Source of the DNA: Maledivibacter halophilus
GTDB taxonomy: Bacteria; Bacillota; Clostridia; Peptostreptococcales; Caminicellaceae
Assembly (NCBI RefSeq): GCF_900167445.1
Contig: NZ_FUZT01000001.1
Location: forward strand, 31,094 to 95,093
Direction of reading: 5' to 3'
DNA: 64,000 nt
Position 1 is the stretch's first letter. Each line of letters begins with the position of its first letter. Below are positions 17,228 to 27,447 of this stretch, one piece after another. A program made the translations under genes and the position numbers. The notes under the pieces are model-generated. The model was not told where the DNA came from and searched no databases. It saw only the letters and a list, made by a program, of their open reading frames with translations.

Positions 17228-18898
17228 TTGGATAAAAAGTTTTCTTTGGGTATTTCAAGTAAAATAGAAACATTATTTAATCAGCTTGTATCTATAAAAA
17301 GTGATACTGGTACTATATTGGAAGTGGATATAGAAAATTATATATGGCAATGGATTGGGAAAATAGATTATTTTAAGAAAAATCCTAGTATGTATGGTAA
17401 ATATCTATTAAAAGGTGATCCTTTAGAAAGGTTTGTTGTTTGGGCATTACTAAAGGGAAAGGGCAAAAAAACTACTATCTTATTACATCATCATGATGTA
17501 GTTGATTCATTGGATTATGGTATTCTAAGGGAATATGCTTATAATCCTGATTTACTGCAAAAAAAATTACAAAAGTTCAATCTTTCTGAAGATGTGAAAT
17601 ATGACTTAAAAAGTGGAAAATGGATTTTTGGTAGAGGAACAGCGGATATGAAGGCGGGTGCTGCAATTCAGCTTGTGCTACTAGAAGAATATTCAAAATT
17701 AAAGGAATTTGATGGCAATTTAGTATTATTATCTGTTCCAGATGAAGAATCTTTATCCTTTGGTATGAGAGAAGGGATAAACTTATTAATGAAGCTTAAA
17801 AATGAATTTGAACTTGATTATAAAATAATCATAAATTCAGAGCCCCACGAAAGAGAAGAAGATAGCACTGGGAGCTTATACGTAGGTTCGGTGGGGAAAA
17901 TTATGCCAACAATTTATGTGAGGGGAAGAAAAGCTCATATAAAAGATGCCTTTAGTGGATTTAACCCTATTATTTTATTATCAAAAATAGTGGAAAAAAC
18001 TGATTTGAATCCCTATTTTTCAGATGTTGTAGGCGATGAAATTTCACCTCCACCTTCTTGGATTTATGCTAGAGACCGAAAGAAATATTATGATGTTTCT
18101 ATACCGGAAGCTGCTGGGGGATATTTTAATATACTTACACTAAAAAGAACTCCTAAAAAAATTTTAAATGAATTGAAAGAAATATGTGAAGAAGCTTCTA
18201 AAGATATAATGGATTATATAGATAATAATTATAAAGACTTCAAAAGCAGGACTAATATAGAAGATAATGAGCTGGGATTAGATGTCAAAGTAAAAATATT
18301 TTCTGAGTTATATGATCAAGCAATAAAGGATTCAGGAAACAAATTTTTGGAAGAGTATAATAGTTTAATGGAAAAGATTAAAAAAGATATAGAATACAAT
18401 AGAGCAAGTGTTCCTGAAAGTACATTTGTTATTATAGAAAAAACCCTTGAATATATAAAAGATTTGTCTCCTATGGTTATAATATCATTTTCGCCCCCTT
18501 ATTATCCTCATATTTCCAACATTGATTTTAAAGAATTACCAATGTCAGTATTAACTTTGGCAGATAAAATAAATGACTTTTCAAAAGACTCTTGGAATGA
18601 GGAATATAAAAAATATAACTATTTCATGGGAATATCTGATATGAGTTATGGAGCATTAAATGCAAGTGAAGAAATAGCTCCATATATAGGACCTAATATG
18701 CCATTATGGGGAAATATATATAAAATACCCTTAGAAAATATGGAGAATTTATCTATTCCTTCAATAAATATTGGACCATGGGGAAAGGATTTACATAAGC
18801 TTAGTGAAAGAGTTCTTAAAAGAGATTTATTGGAAAGAACCTCAAAATTAATTCAGTTTGCCATTGATCATGTATTAAGATGTAATAAACAGTATTAA
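17228..18898 (+). CDS. RocB-like M20-family peptidase
   Basis: This is a zinc-dependent peptidase/deacylase-like protein of the M20 family. Metal-ligand motifs are intact: LLHHHDVVD (about residue 87), GTADMKAG (about 138) and PDEESLS (about 172). The 556-aa length fits the RocB group, which is longer than ordinary M20 enzymes because of a C-terminal extension and whose substrate is unproven. The TTG start at 17228 is taken because AAGGTGA lies about 8 bases upstream; the GTG nine bases earlier is part of that site. It stands alone between repeat-containing gaps, so context gives no substrate hint. There is no signal peptide, so it is cytosolic. Confidence 0.85.
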   Translation: MDKKFSLGISSKIETLFNQLVSIKSDTGTILEVDIENYIWQWIGKIDYFKKNPSMYGKYLLKGDPLERFVVWALLKGKGKKTTILLHHHDVVDSLDYGILREYAYNPDLLQKKLQKFNLSEDVKYDLKSGKWIFGRGTADMKAGAAIQLVLLEEYSKLKEFDGNLVLLSVPDEESLSFGMREGINLLMKLKNEFELDYKIIINSEPHEREEDSTGSLYVGSVGKIMPTIYVRGRKAHIKDAFSGFNPIILLSKIVEKTDLNPYFSDVVGDEISPPPSWIYARDRKKYYDVSIPEAAGGYFNILTLKRTPKKILNELKEICEEASKDIMDYIDNNYKDFKSRTNIEDNELGLDVKVKIFSELYDQAIKDSGNKFLEEYNSLMEKIKKDIEYNRASVPESTFVIIEKTLEYIKDLSPMVIISFSPPYYPHISNIDFKELPMSVLTLADKINDFSKDSWNEEYKKYNYFMGISDMSYGALNASEEIAPYIGPNMPLWGNIYKIPLENMENLSIPSINIGPWGKDLHKLSERVLKRDLLERTSKLIQFAIDHVLRCNKQY

Positions 18899-18952
18899 TT
18901 TTGAATATAAAAATTAGGATTAAAGACCTAAAAATTATGAAGCCACTGCACT

Positions 18953-18990
18953 AAAAGGCATGAAAACATTGAGTTTTCTTGCTTTTTTTT
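18953..18990 (+). terminator. Terminator of the M20 peptidase gene
   Basis: AAAAGGCATGAAAAC pairs with GTTTTCTTGCTTTT around ATTGA and ends in eight T. Confidence 0.85.
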
Positions 18991-19120
18991 ATAATAATCA
19001 TTTTTGAAAAAAAATGTAAAATAGTGTAGTATTATAGTATAGTAAAATTAACAAAATGTAGAAAAATATAGATAACATATCATTTCATATTTATTTAAAG
19101 TTCTATCTTAAATCTATAGA

Positions 19121-19195
19121 AATAAACAACTTTAAAGATTGATAAATTTCAAAGGAAAAGCACAGGATTTTCATTAGCTTTTTGAAATTTATCTG
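19121..19195 (-). repeat. Dispersed palindromic repeat, copy C
   Basis: The minus strand reads GATAAATTTCAAAAAG, CTTTTCCTTTGAAATTTAT, then AATCTTTAAAGTTGTTTAT, closely matching copy A. It lies upstream of the chemoreceptor gene, in the 18899-19289 gap, which otherwise holds only the terminator at 18953. Confidence 0.65.
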
Positions 19196-19289
19196 ATATT
19201 TTTTTGTTGTTTATATAAAATTATTCATAATAATGCTTTACATTATAATAGTGACTAATTTTATAATTGACTTGTAGGGGGATAAATTT

Positions 19290-21629
19290 ATGGACAAAGT
19301 AAAATTAAATGAAAACCAAAAAAAGAAAGGGATTAAAAAGAAAAGAAGCAAGGGAAGCAATATGGGAATTAAAACAAAATTAATAGTTTTTTTATTAGTA
19401 ATAACTATAATACCAATTATGGTTATTAGCACATATTCTGTTCAAAGTTTCAAAAAATCAATTGAAGATAAGGTAGGTTTTTTAACTGAACATTTAGCCA
19501 AAAGGGATCTTGAGATACTAGATTCAAAGTTAGAGGAAATTGAAAAAGCTTCCACTTTAGTAATAACCGATCAAGACTTGATAAGATCCATCACAACAGA
19601 TGAATTTAAAGATCAGTATGACAAGTTTACGAACACCTTAAAAATCAGGCAAAACTTTACTTCTATAATGGTATCTTATCCTGATATAAAATCCATAACC
19701 TTTTACGGGGACAGTGAAAAAATCATAGGTAATGGAGATACTAAAGATATAACCAAATTTATGAAATCGGGAGAATTTGAAAAGACTGAAATGTATAAAG
19801 AAGTTTTAGAATCAAAAGGAAGAGTGCATTGGGTTACTGGACTGATGGGGGATTTTAATAATATCTATTTAATGCGTACAATAGTAAGTAATCTGGAACC
19901 CCAGGGTATTTTAGTATATCAAATAGATATGGAAACAATAAAATCATTATATTATAATACAAAAATAAGTAATGGCTCCAATACTTTAATTATAGATGAT
20001 GAGAATAACATAATTTATCATACTAATGAAGAAAATATTGGCAATAAGGTAAATGAATCCTACATAGTAAATATTTCAGAAGATAAAAATTCAGATAGCT
20101 ATACCCTAGATAATGAGCTGGTGGTGTATAGTAAATGCGATAATGGATGGAAGCAAATAACTACTATTCCATCAAAATATCTTTTTCAGGAAATATACGA
20201 TATTAGACAAATGACAATGGGAATAGGAATTGTATGTATAATTATTTCAATATTTTTATCAATATATCTGGCCCTTAATATATCTAAGCCATTGAATAAA
20301 ATATTAGGACTAATGAAAAGGGTTGAAGATGGAGACCTAACTGTTTCTTGTAATATAAAGGGGAACAATGAAATTGGAAGATTAGCCAAAGGCTTTAATA
20401 GTATGGTAGATAGTATGAAGAAATTAATAAATAGTACAAAGATGACTGTTGACGGAGTAAAATATAGTACAAAAACAGTAAATGAGATAGCAGAGCAGTA
20501 TTCAGCTGTATCTGAACAGGTAGCAGTTTCAATGGGAGAAATAGCAAATGGAGCTTCAGAGCAAGCAAAGGAAGCTGAGAATACAACAGATATAATGGGA
20601 CAACTGTCTGATAGAATAGATAGTATGGAAAGTAATCTAAAGATTGTAAAGGAAACTACAGACAAGACCAAAGAAATAAGTAATCATGCTACAGAAACAG
20701 TAAGAACCCTTTATGAAAAAACTGAGGAATATGCAAAGAACTCTGCGACAACAAAGGAAACTATAATAAAACTTAAGGATAGAGTTTCAGAAATAATTAA
20801 TATTGTTGAATTAATCCAAAATATAAGTGAACAAACAAATCTTTTAGCCTTAAATGCAGCTATAGAAGCTGCTAGATCCGGTGAAGCAGGTAGAGGTTTT
20901 GCAGTGGTGGCCGAGGAAATAAGAAAATTAGCTGAACAATCAAAGGATGCTTCAAATAAAATAACCAATTTAGCAAATAGTATAAATTCTGATGTTGTAA
21001 ATACAGTCGAATCTGTAGATGAAGGTGAAAAGATATTTGGAGAGCAGCATCTTGCGGTTTTTGATACGGATACTGCATTTAAAGATATAGAAACCTCTGT
21101 AGGATCCATAATAAAGGAAGTAATCCAGGTAAAGAATGCTGTTGAAGATATAGTTGAGTATAGAAATACTACTATTGCTTCTATACAAAATATTTCAGCT
21201 GTTACAGAAGAGTCTGCAGCATCAACTGAGGAGATAATGGCCTCAACAGAAGAGCAAGCTAGTTCTGCAGAACAATTAAAGGATATATCAAGAGAGCTTA
21301 TTTCATTAGTAAATGAATTAAATCAGTCAATGGATAAATTTAAATTAGATGATGAAAGCCTTAGCAGTAAAAAGAAAAATATCTATGAAACAAAAAATAA
21401 TCTAAATATTGAAGGTATTAGAGAAAATGAATTAGAGAATAAAAAAATAGTAGATAAAAATTTCATAGATAGTAATTCAAAGAATGAAGAATATAAAGAA
21501 AAAGATGAGGAATTAATTGAAGATAATAAAGAACTAAATAATAAAAATTTATATGATGAGGATATACATGAGGAAGGCTTAGAAAATGAGGAGAATGATG
21601 AAGATAAGGATGGGGATAATTTAGCATAG
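19290..21629 (+). CDS. Methyl-accepting chemotaxis protein
   Basis: The order is a short basic cytoplasmic start, TM1 (about residues 30-50), an extracellular Cache-type sensor (about 51-305), TM2 (about 308-330), HAMP (about 331-385) and a coiled-coil signalling domain with the hairpin tip [19 protein letters not shown] followed by [18 protein letters not shown]. It senses an unknown ligand and signals through CheA/CheW. The last 95 or so residues form an unusual tail very rich in E, D, N and K beyond the signalling domain. GTAGGGGG lies upstream of ATG. A terminator follows. Confidence 0.94.
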   Translation: MDKVKLNENQKKKGIKKKRSKGSNMGIKTKLIVFLLVITIIPIMVISTYSVQSFKKSIEDKVGFLTEHLAKRDLEILDSKLEEIEKASTLVITDQDLIRSITTDEFKDQYDKFTNTLKIRQNFTSIMVSYPDIKSITFYGDSEKIIGNGDTKDITKFMKSGEFEKTEMYKEVLESKGRVHWVTGLMGDFNNIYLMRTIVSNLEPQGILVYQIDMETIKSLYYNTKISNGSNTLIIDDENNIIYHTNEENIGNKVNESYIVNISEDKNSDSYTLDNELVVYSKCDNGWKQITTIPSKYLFQEIYDIRQMTMGIGIVCIIISIFLSIYLALNISKPLNKILGLMKRVEDGDLTVSCNIKGNNEIGRLAKGFNSMVDSMKKLINSTKMTVDGVKYSTKTVNEIAEQYSAVSEQVAVSMGEIANGASEQAKEAENTTDIMGQLSDRIDSMESNLKIVKETTDKTKEISNHATETVRTLYEKTEEYAKNSATTKETIIKLKDRVSEIINIVELIQNISEQTNLLALNAAIEAARSGEAGRGFAVVAEEIRKLAEQSKDASNKITNLANSINSDVVNTVESVDEGEKIFGEQHLAVFDTDTAFKDIETSVGSIIKEVIQVKNAVEDIVEYRNTTIASIQNISAVTEESAASTEEIMASTEEQASSAEQLKDISRELISLVNELNQSMDKFKLDDESLSSKKKNIYETKNNLNIEGIRENELENKKIVDKNFIDSNSKNEEYKEKDEELIEDNKELNNKNLYDEDIHEEGLENEENDEDKDGDNLA

Positions 21630-21643
21630 TAAAAAACTATCAT

Positions 21644-21680
21644 AACAGGGAAAATATTATGTTTTTCCTGTTGTTTTTTT
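21644..21680 (+). terminator. Terminator of the chemoreceptor gene
   Basis: AACAGGGAAAA pairs with TTTTTCCTGTT around TATTATG, followed by GTTTTTTT. Confidence 0.85.
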
Positions 21681-21700
21681 ATAATAGGAGAGATTCTTAT

Positions 21701-24553
21701 ATGAAAAATATAGAATATGTATTTTTAAAACTCAAGGAACTAACATTAAAAACAATTAAGGAAAAGAAAGAATTTTTAGGTGCTAGTACCCAGGACTTAG
21801 TAGAAAATACAGGCCTCCATAGGACATATATAAGCCACTGTTTAAATATCCTCAATAAAGAAAAAAAAGTAATAAAAATAAATACAAGACCTGTATATTT
21901 CATTGAACTTGAAAGCTTTGAAGAAAATTTTAAAATCCATTTAAATGGGGAAGTATCCTATCGTAACTTTAAAGAATTAATGGAGGAAAAAAATAAATAT
22001 AATAGAAGAAATGATTTTACAAAGGAAGAAACATTTAAGGATTTAATAGGATATGATGGAAGTTTAGAATATCAAATAGATCAATGTATAGCTGGTGTTA
22101 AATATCCACCAAGTGGTTTATCTATATTAATTACTGGCCCTACGGGATGTGGGAAAAGCTTTTTAGGAAGTAAATTATATAAGTATGCTAAAAATGAAGG
22201 ATATATAAAGAAGGATGCTAAGCTTACAGTTTTTAACTGTGCTAAATATTCTAATAATAAAGAACTTCTTTCATCAAGTATTTTTGGACATAAAAAGGGA
22301 GCTTTTACAGGGGCTGATGAAGATAGAAGTGGAATTATTGAAAGTTCAAATGGAGGTTTTGTTATTTTAGATGAAATACATAGACTACCTCCAGAGGGTC
22401 AGGAATTACTTTTCTATTTTATGGATACAGGTCTTTTTAAAAGGATTGGTGAAAGCGATAGGTATAGAAAATCTGAGGTAAGATTTGTATTTGCAACAAC
22501 AGAAAAGCCTAATAGTGTTTTGCTTAGTACTTTTTTAAGAAGAATACCAATTGTCATAAAAGTTCCTGCCCTTAAAGATAGACCATTAAATGAAAAAATA
22601 AAGATGATTTGTTTATTTTTTAAGGAAGAAGCAAAGTCTATTGGATGTGATATTAAGCTAACCAAGCATTCTCTTAGAACCTTTTTATATGCTGATTTCA
22701 AAGGAAATATTGGTCAGCTTAAAAATGATATAAAATTCAGCTGCGCTAGAGCTTATAGTAATTATACTATGGATATTGAAGGGAAAAAAACAATAAATAT
22801 TAATTTTATGTCTTTGCCTGAATATTTAATTAACGATGTTGTAAACAAAAACGGAAGGTATTTTGATGACTTATTAAGGGGGTATATGATTGAGGATATA
22901 CTAATAACCTGTAATGAAAACCAAAATATAAATCTATGTTCTTTTAATAAATCTGAAGTGAAAATCCATGAAAGGTTTTGTGATGAATTATTAAAACTAA
23001 TTTCTCAAATAAAAGAAAAAAATCAGGATGAAATATTACTGTTAAAAATTCGAAAGCTTATTGATGATTATTTTGGAAAACTGGTTCTTAATATTAATTC
23101 ATATTGTAAGGATGATATGAGGCATACCAGGTTTGATACTTTATATAAATGCATTCAAGATATCTTTTTAGTATTAAAGGATAAGTATGATTTAAAATAC
23201 TATGATAATAATATATATAAACTTGCATGTTTCATACAAAAATCAATTGAAAATTATTATAATTTAGCACTAAAGGATTATGAGAAAAAAATAGCTGGGC
23301 ATTTCAGATTTTTAAGAGAATATTATATGGAAGAATATGAACTAGCCTATAAGGTTGTAAGCTTTATTAAATCTAGCTTAGATTTGTCCATTGGTAATCT
23401 AGAAATAATTATTATAATGCTATATTTAATTAGTTTAAATAATAATAGCATATCCTGTAAAATTAAAGCAATTATCGTTGCCCACGGCTATTCTACCGCT
23501 AGCAGTATTGCAAATGTTTCAAACCATCTTTTGGAAAGTAATGTTTTTGAATCCTTTGATATGCCTATAGAAACAAGTACTAAAGATATTATTAATAAGT
23601 TAGAGGAGTATTTTAGTGAGGTTAATACCTCTAGGGGAGTAATGATATTAGTGGATATGGGTTCATTAGAAGAAATATATAAGGGGTTAGAAGGAATACT
23701 TCATGGAACCATAGGAATTGTAAATAATATAACAACTAAGCTTGCATTAAAGGTAGGAAATTGTATATTAAAGGATTTAGAAGTTGAAGAAATAGTAAAG
23801 GATATAAAAACTCTGGATAATTTTAAGTGTAAAGTAATATTTCCTGTAGAAAAAAAGAAAAGAGCACTTATTGTAACTTGTATGACAGGTATAGGTACTG
23901 CAAAGAAAATTAAAAGCTTATTGGCAAAAAGTTTAGGGGGATATGCAAAGAGCATCGAAATTATACCCTACGGTTATCTTAAACTTTATAAAAATAAACA
24001 TAAAGATATCATTTTTAATAATTATGATGTTCAAGCTATTATTGGTACAGAGGATCCAAATATATTAGAAGTTCCCTTTCTATATATTGATGATTTAATT
24101 TCATCATATGATACATATATTTTTAATGAAGTATTAAAAAATATTATTCCTAAAGAAAAAATATACAGGGTAAAACAATCTATACTAAAATATTTTACAC
24201 TAGAAAGTGTATTAAGCTATATCACCATTTTAAATCCCAATCTTATAATAGACCAATTAGAAGTGGCTATAGAAGCATTACAATATGAGTTGAAGCGTAA
24301 TTTTTCAAATGATACAAAAATATGTTTATATATTCATTTAAGCTGTTTAATTGAAAGATTAATTACTAAAACCCATTTAGAAGAAGAGCATATTGAAAAT
24401 ATTGATGAGTTTAAAATTGGTAATAAGGATTTTATTAGTGTTATAAAAAGAAGCTTTAGTGTTATAGAAAACTATTATAGTGTTAAATTACCTATAACAG
24501 AAATATATTATTTGTATGAAATTTTAAGTGTAAAACTTGAGAAAAAGGTGTAA
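21701..24553 (+). CDS. LevR-type PRD/PTS sigma-54 activator
   Basis: A helix-turn-helix of about 70 residues is followed by an AAA+ domain (about 105-345) with Walker A GPTGCGKS, the GAFTGA loop and Walker B-like GFVILDEIHR. Then come PRD1 (about 430-550), a mannose-type EIIA domain with its histidine in VAHGYST (about 593), an EIIB-like segment with TCMTGIGTA (about 723) and a C-terminal PRD2. It activates sigma-54 promoters under control of PTS phosphorylation. ATG at 21701 follows TAGGAGA; an earlier in-frame ATG lies inside the terminator and is unlikely. The mannose-family PTS downstream has a matching sigma-54 site at 24599. Confidence 0.94.
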   Translation: MKNIEYVFLKLKELTLKTIKEKKEFLGASTQDLVENTGLHRTYISHCLNILNKEKKVIKINTRPVYFIELESFEENFKIHLNGEVSYRNFKELMEEKNKYNRRNDFTKEETFKDLIGYDGSLEYQIDQCIAGVKYPPSGLSILITGPTGCGKSFLGSKLYKYAKNEGYIKKDAKLTVFNCAKYSNNKELLSSSIFGHKKGAFTGADEDRSGIIESSNGGFVILDEIHRLPPEGQELLFYFMDTGLFKRIGESDRYRKSEVRFVFATTEKPNSVLLSTFLRRIPIVIKVPALKDRPLNEKIKMICLFFKEEAKSIGCDIKLTKHSLRTFLYADFKGNIGQLKNDIKFSCARAYSNYTMDIEGKKTININFMSLPEYLINDVVNKNGRYFDDLLRGYMIEDILITCNENQNINLCSFNKSEVKIHERFCDELLKLISQIKEKNQDEILLLKIRKLIDDYFGKLVLNINSYCKDDMRHTRFDTLYKCIQDIFLVLKDKYDLKYYDNNIYKLACFIQKSIENYYNLALKDYEKKIAGHFRFLREYYMEEYELAYKVVSFIKSSLDLSIGNLEIIIIMLYLISLNNNSISCKIKAIIVAHGYSTASSIANVSNHLLESNVFESFDMPIETSTKDIINKLEEYFSEVNTSRGVMILVDMGSLEEIYKGLEGILHGTIGIVNNITTKLALKVGNCILKDLEVEEIVKDIKTLDNFKCKVIFPVEKKKRALIVTCMTGIGTAKKIKSLLAKSLGGYAKSIEIIPYGYLKLYKNKHKDIIFNNYDVQAIIGTEDPNILEVPFLYIDDLISSYDTYIFNEVLKNIIPKEKIYRVKQSILKYFTLESVLSYITILNPNLIIDQLEVAIEALQYELKRNFSNDTKICLYIHLSCLIERLITKTHLEEEHIENIDEFKIGNKDFISVIKRSFSVIENYYSVKLPITEIYYLYEILSVKLEKKV

Positions 24554-24568
24554 ATATCAATTTTAAAT

Positions 24569-24610
24569 AGACCATGCCATAAAAAAGTATCACTTTATGG
24601 CATGGTCTTT
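24569..24610 (+). terminator. Hairpin after the LevR-type gene
   Basis: AGACCATGCCATAAA pairs perfectly with TTTATGGCATGGTCT. The T tract after it is weak (TTTGCTCTT). Its right arm is also the -24 region of a sigma-54 promoter. Confidence 0.65.
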
Positions 24611-24613
24611 GCT
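24598..24613 (+). promoter_or_regulatory. Sigma-54 promoter of the mannose-family PTS operon
   Basis: TGGCATGGTCTTTGCT has GG at 24599-24600 and GC at 24611-24612, the exact -24/-12 interval. The predicted start is near 24624, ahead of the EIIA gene at 24661. Confidence 0.8.
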
Positions 24614-24660
24614 CTTATTAAGTAGTGAATAAACAAGAACTAATTTAGGAGGGGTTATCT

Positions 24661-25068
24661 TTGATAGGGATAATAATTGTTAGCCATTCAAATATGGCAA
24701 ATGGAATAAAGGATGCAGTAGAAATGATAGTAGGAGAGCAGGAAAATCTATTTTCAGTTGGATATTATATAGAGGATTCCCTAGAGGATTTAAGCAATAA
24801 TATTACTAATATAATTGACAATGGAGAATGTGATGAATGGATTATTTTTACGGATATGTTTGGAGATACGCCATCAAATGTATCAGCTGTAGTTACAACG
24901 CAAAAAAATGCAGATGTAATAACTGGAGTGAATTTAGTTATGATATTAGAAATTTTAAACATGAGAAAAAATCATAATAAAAATGAAATAATAGATCAAA
25001 TAGTAAATATAGGTAAATCTGGAATAACAACTATAACTAAAGATGAGATTATGAAAAATATTAAATAG
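24661..25068 (+). CDS. PTS mannose-family EIIA component
   Basis: It receives phosphate from HPr on the histidine of IIVSHSNMANG (residue 9) and passes it to EIIB. DMFGDTPSN near residues 61-69 is the second family signature. The length of 135 aa fits a stand-alone EIIA-Man. The start is TTG, 6 bases after AGGAGGGG. It is the first gene of the operon, 171 bases before EIIB; that gap shows no promoter or terminator I can defend. Confidence 0.93.
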   Translation: MIGIIIVSHSNMANGIKDAVEMIVGEQENLFSVGYYIEDSLEDLSNNITNIIDNGECDEWIIFTDMFGDTPSNVSAVVTTQKNADVITGVNLVMILEILNMRKNHNKNEIIDQIVNIGKSGITTITKDEIMKNIK

Positions 25069-25239
25069 GATAAATTGGTCAAATAAAAAACTAAGGAGTA
25101 GATTTATAAGTCATATTTCTTAGAAGTGTTTTTACTAAAACAGCAATTTTTTGATATACATATTAATTTAAACCAATAGGATTATTCGAGGATTATATAA
25201 AATCTTTGATAATACTGAAGAAGGAAAGGTGGTGAAAAT

Positions 25240-25740
25240 ATGAGTATAAATATTTTTAGATGTGACGACAGATTAATTCATGGTCAATGTATAGTAAAGG
25301 TTTTAAATGATTTCCATGTAAAAAGGATTTTATTAGTAGACAAATTTACAGCATCCAATCCAGTAATAAAAAGTGTATATCAAATGGCTGTTCCTCCAAG
25401 TGTGAAGGTTGAAATTTACAGTCCAAATGAAGCACTTGATAAAATCAAAGAAGCTATAGGAAATGATGAAAGTACACTGCTATTAATAAAGGAACCTAAG
25501 GTTGCAGTTGAAATCTTTAATGATGTAGAAAATCTAAAAAAAGAACTAAATATTGGTCCTATGAGCAACAGAAAACAAACTGTTAAGGCAACATATTTTT
25601 CAAACTTATTAAAGGAAGAGGCTTTAGCAATAAAAGAGCTTCAAGACATGGGAGTAAGAATATATTTTCAACAGACAACAGATCAAAAAGCAATAGAATG
25701 GAATTCCATTAGCAAAAAAGTTTTATCAAGCTTTAAATAA
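25240..25740 (+). CDS. PTS mannose-family EIIB component
   Basis: The phospho-accepting histidine lies in CDDRLIHGQ (about residue 15), and the C-terminal GVRIYFQQTTDQK region is typical. At 166 aa it is a normal cytosolic EIIB of the Man/Aga/Sor group. AAGGAAAGGTGG precedes ATG. EIIC follows 20 bases later. It phosphorylates the sugar during transport through EIIC/EIID. Confidence 0.94.
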   Translation: MSINIFRCDDRLIHGQCIVKVLNDFHVKRILLVDKFTASNPVIKSVYQMAVPPSVKVEIYSPNEALDKIKEAIGNDESTLLLIKEPKVAVEIFNDVENLKKELNIGPMSNRKQTVKATYFSNLLKEEALAIKELQDMGVRIYFQQTTDQKAIEWNSISKKVLSSFK

Positions 25741-25760
25741 AATATAAGGAGGAGGTATAT

Positions 25761-26528
25761 ATGAGCTTTTTTCAAGCTTTTCTAATTGCTCTTATAGGAT
25801 ATAGTGCTTCTATATATAGTCCATGGCTGTTAGGCCTAATGGGAGGCTGGTATACTATCGGAAGACCTTTAATAGCTGGGACTATTATTGGAGCTATTCT
25901 TGGAGATATAAAGACGGGCATATTAATTGGAGCTGCTATACAAGCATTATATGTAGGATTAGTTACTCCTGGACTTTCAATGCCTGGAGATGTGAATTTT
26001 GCTGCTTATATTGGAATACCTTTAGCTATTGTTAGTGGAGCCACTCCTGAATATGCAGTAAGTTTATCGGTTCCATTAAGCTTCCTTGGGGTAGCATTAG
26101 TTTATTTAGTTGTTACCGTAAATGTTCTATTTGTCCATAAGCAAGAAAAATGGATAGAAGAGGGTAAGCTCAGCTTGGCTAATAAAATACCAATTATAGG
26201 AAATACAACTCAATTTATTGTTAGATTTTTCCCAATATTTTTAGCTAACTATTTTGGAGCTTCCTATGTAACTAAATTAGTAAGTATAATTCCTGAGCCC
26301 GTAGGAAATGTATTTCTTGTATTAGGAGGAATATTGCCAGCAGTAGGTTTTGGATTATTACTTAAATTCATATTAAAAGAAAATATTGAAATAATCTATT
26401 TCTTATTTGGCTTTGTATTAATAGCTGTATTAAAAACATCTATAATACCAGCCACTATAATTGCTGTATTATTTGCATATATAGATGTTAAATATAATAA
26501 AAATTCTGATAGGAAGGAGGCAGCTTAA
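25761..26528 (+). CDS. PTS mannose-family EIIC component
   Basis: This is a 255-aa polytopic membrane protein with a hydrophobic, glycine-rich N-terminal half (for example GRPLIAGTIIGAILGDIKTG) characteristic of EIIC of the AgaC/ManY family. With EIID it forms the sugar channel. AGGAGGAGG lies before ATG, and the stop overlaps the EIID start by one base (TAATG). Sugar specificity is not readable, but NanE and NagA downstream favour an amino sugar. Confidence 0.94.
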   Translation: MSFFQAFLIALIGYSASIYSPWLLGLMGGWYTIGRPLIAGTIIGAILGDIKTGILIGAAIQALYVGLVTPGLSMPGDVNFAAYIGIPLAIVSGATPEYAVSLSVPLSFLGVALVYLVVTVNVLFVHKQEKWIEEGKLSLANKIPIIGNTTQFIVRFFPIFLANYFGASYVTKLVSIIPEPVGNVFLVLGGILPAVGFGLLLKFILKENIEIIYFLFGFVLIAVLKTSIIPATIIAVLFAYIDVKYNKNSDRKEAA

Positions 26529-27349
26529 TGACTAAGGGAAAATTATCAAAAAAGGATATAGTAAAAGTATATATAAATTGGCTTATGTATAGTTTATCTT
26601 GTCAGAATATGGAACGTATGGAAGCACCGGCATTTGCTAGGTCAATGGGGATAGTAGCTGATAAATTATATGATGATGAAGAAGATAAGAAAAATTTAAT
26701 GAAAAGACATACACAATTTTTTAATACTGAACCCCTTATTGGGACTATAATTCCAGGTATTGTTTTAGGAATGGAAGAACAAAAAGCCTCTGGAGAAGAA
26801 ATACCCGATGAATTAATAAATGGTATTAAAACTGCTTTAATGGGGCCTTTTGCTGGAATTGGAGATTCCCTTATGGCAGGAACTTTGGTTCCTATACTAT
26901 TAAGCATAGCCCTTGGACTGTCTAAGGATTCTGGAAGTATAGCTGGGCCCATATTCTATGTGGTAGCATACCTAGGAATAATGATACCAACAACTTGGTT
27001 TTTATTTAAGAAAGGTTATACTACAGGAATTAAATCAGCGGAGACAGTACTTTCTGGTGGTACCAAGGACATGCTAACTCGGGCTGCTAATATTGTAGGA
27101 TTAATAGTCTTAGGAGCAATTTCAGCCCAATATGTTGCTGCTAAAGTGGGGCTAAGCTATACATCAGGGGATTTATCAATAGAGCTTAAACCTATGCTTG
27201 ACAATATTTTTCCATCCTTAGTTCCACTTATTCTTACAATTATGAGCTGGTATTTATTAGATAAGAAGAAAATAAATATAGGCTGGGTATTCTTAATATT
27301 TATAATTATAGCTGCTATTTGTTCTGTAACTGGTATATTAATACCTTAG
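26528..27349 (+). CDS. PTS mannose-family EIID component
   Basis: This 273-aa membrane component begins with a cytosolic amphipathic stretch and contains the family motifs NMERMEAPAFARSMG, GTIIPGIVLGMEEQ and MGPFAGIGDSLMAGT. Several C-terminal membrane helices follow. It pairs with EIIC in the translocator and is translationally coupled to it. Confidence 0.94.
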   Translation: MTKGKLSKKDIVKVYINWLMYSLSCQNMERMEAPAFARSMGIVADKLYDDEEDKKNLMKRHTQFFNTEPLIGTIIPGIVLGMEEQKASGEEIPDELINGIKTALMGPFAGIGDSLMAGTLVPILLSIALGLSKDSGSIAGPIFYVVAYLGIMIPTTWFLFKKGYTTGIKSAETVLSGGTKDMLTRAANIVGLIVLGAISAQYVAAKVGLSYTSGDLSIELKPMLDNIFPSLVPLILTIMSWYLLDKKKINIGWVFLIFIIIAAICSVTGILIP

Positions 27350-27367
27350 GATAATATGCACCTCATA

Positions 27368-27393
27368 TACCTCAGTATCTTGATACTGAGGTA
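27368..27393. promoter_or_regulatory. Perfect inverted repeat between EIID and nanE
   Basis: TACCTCAGTATC and GATACTGAGGTA form 12-base arms separated by TT. No T run follows, so this is either an operator or a transcript stabiliser or processing hairpin rather than a strong terminator. Confidence 0.5.
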
Positions 27394-27447
27394 TAAAATT
27401 TAACTTTGGATCGACAAATTTTATTTGTTAAATATAGGAGGAATATA

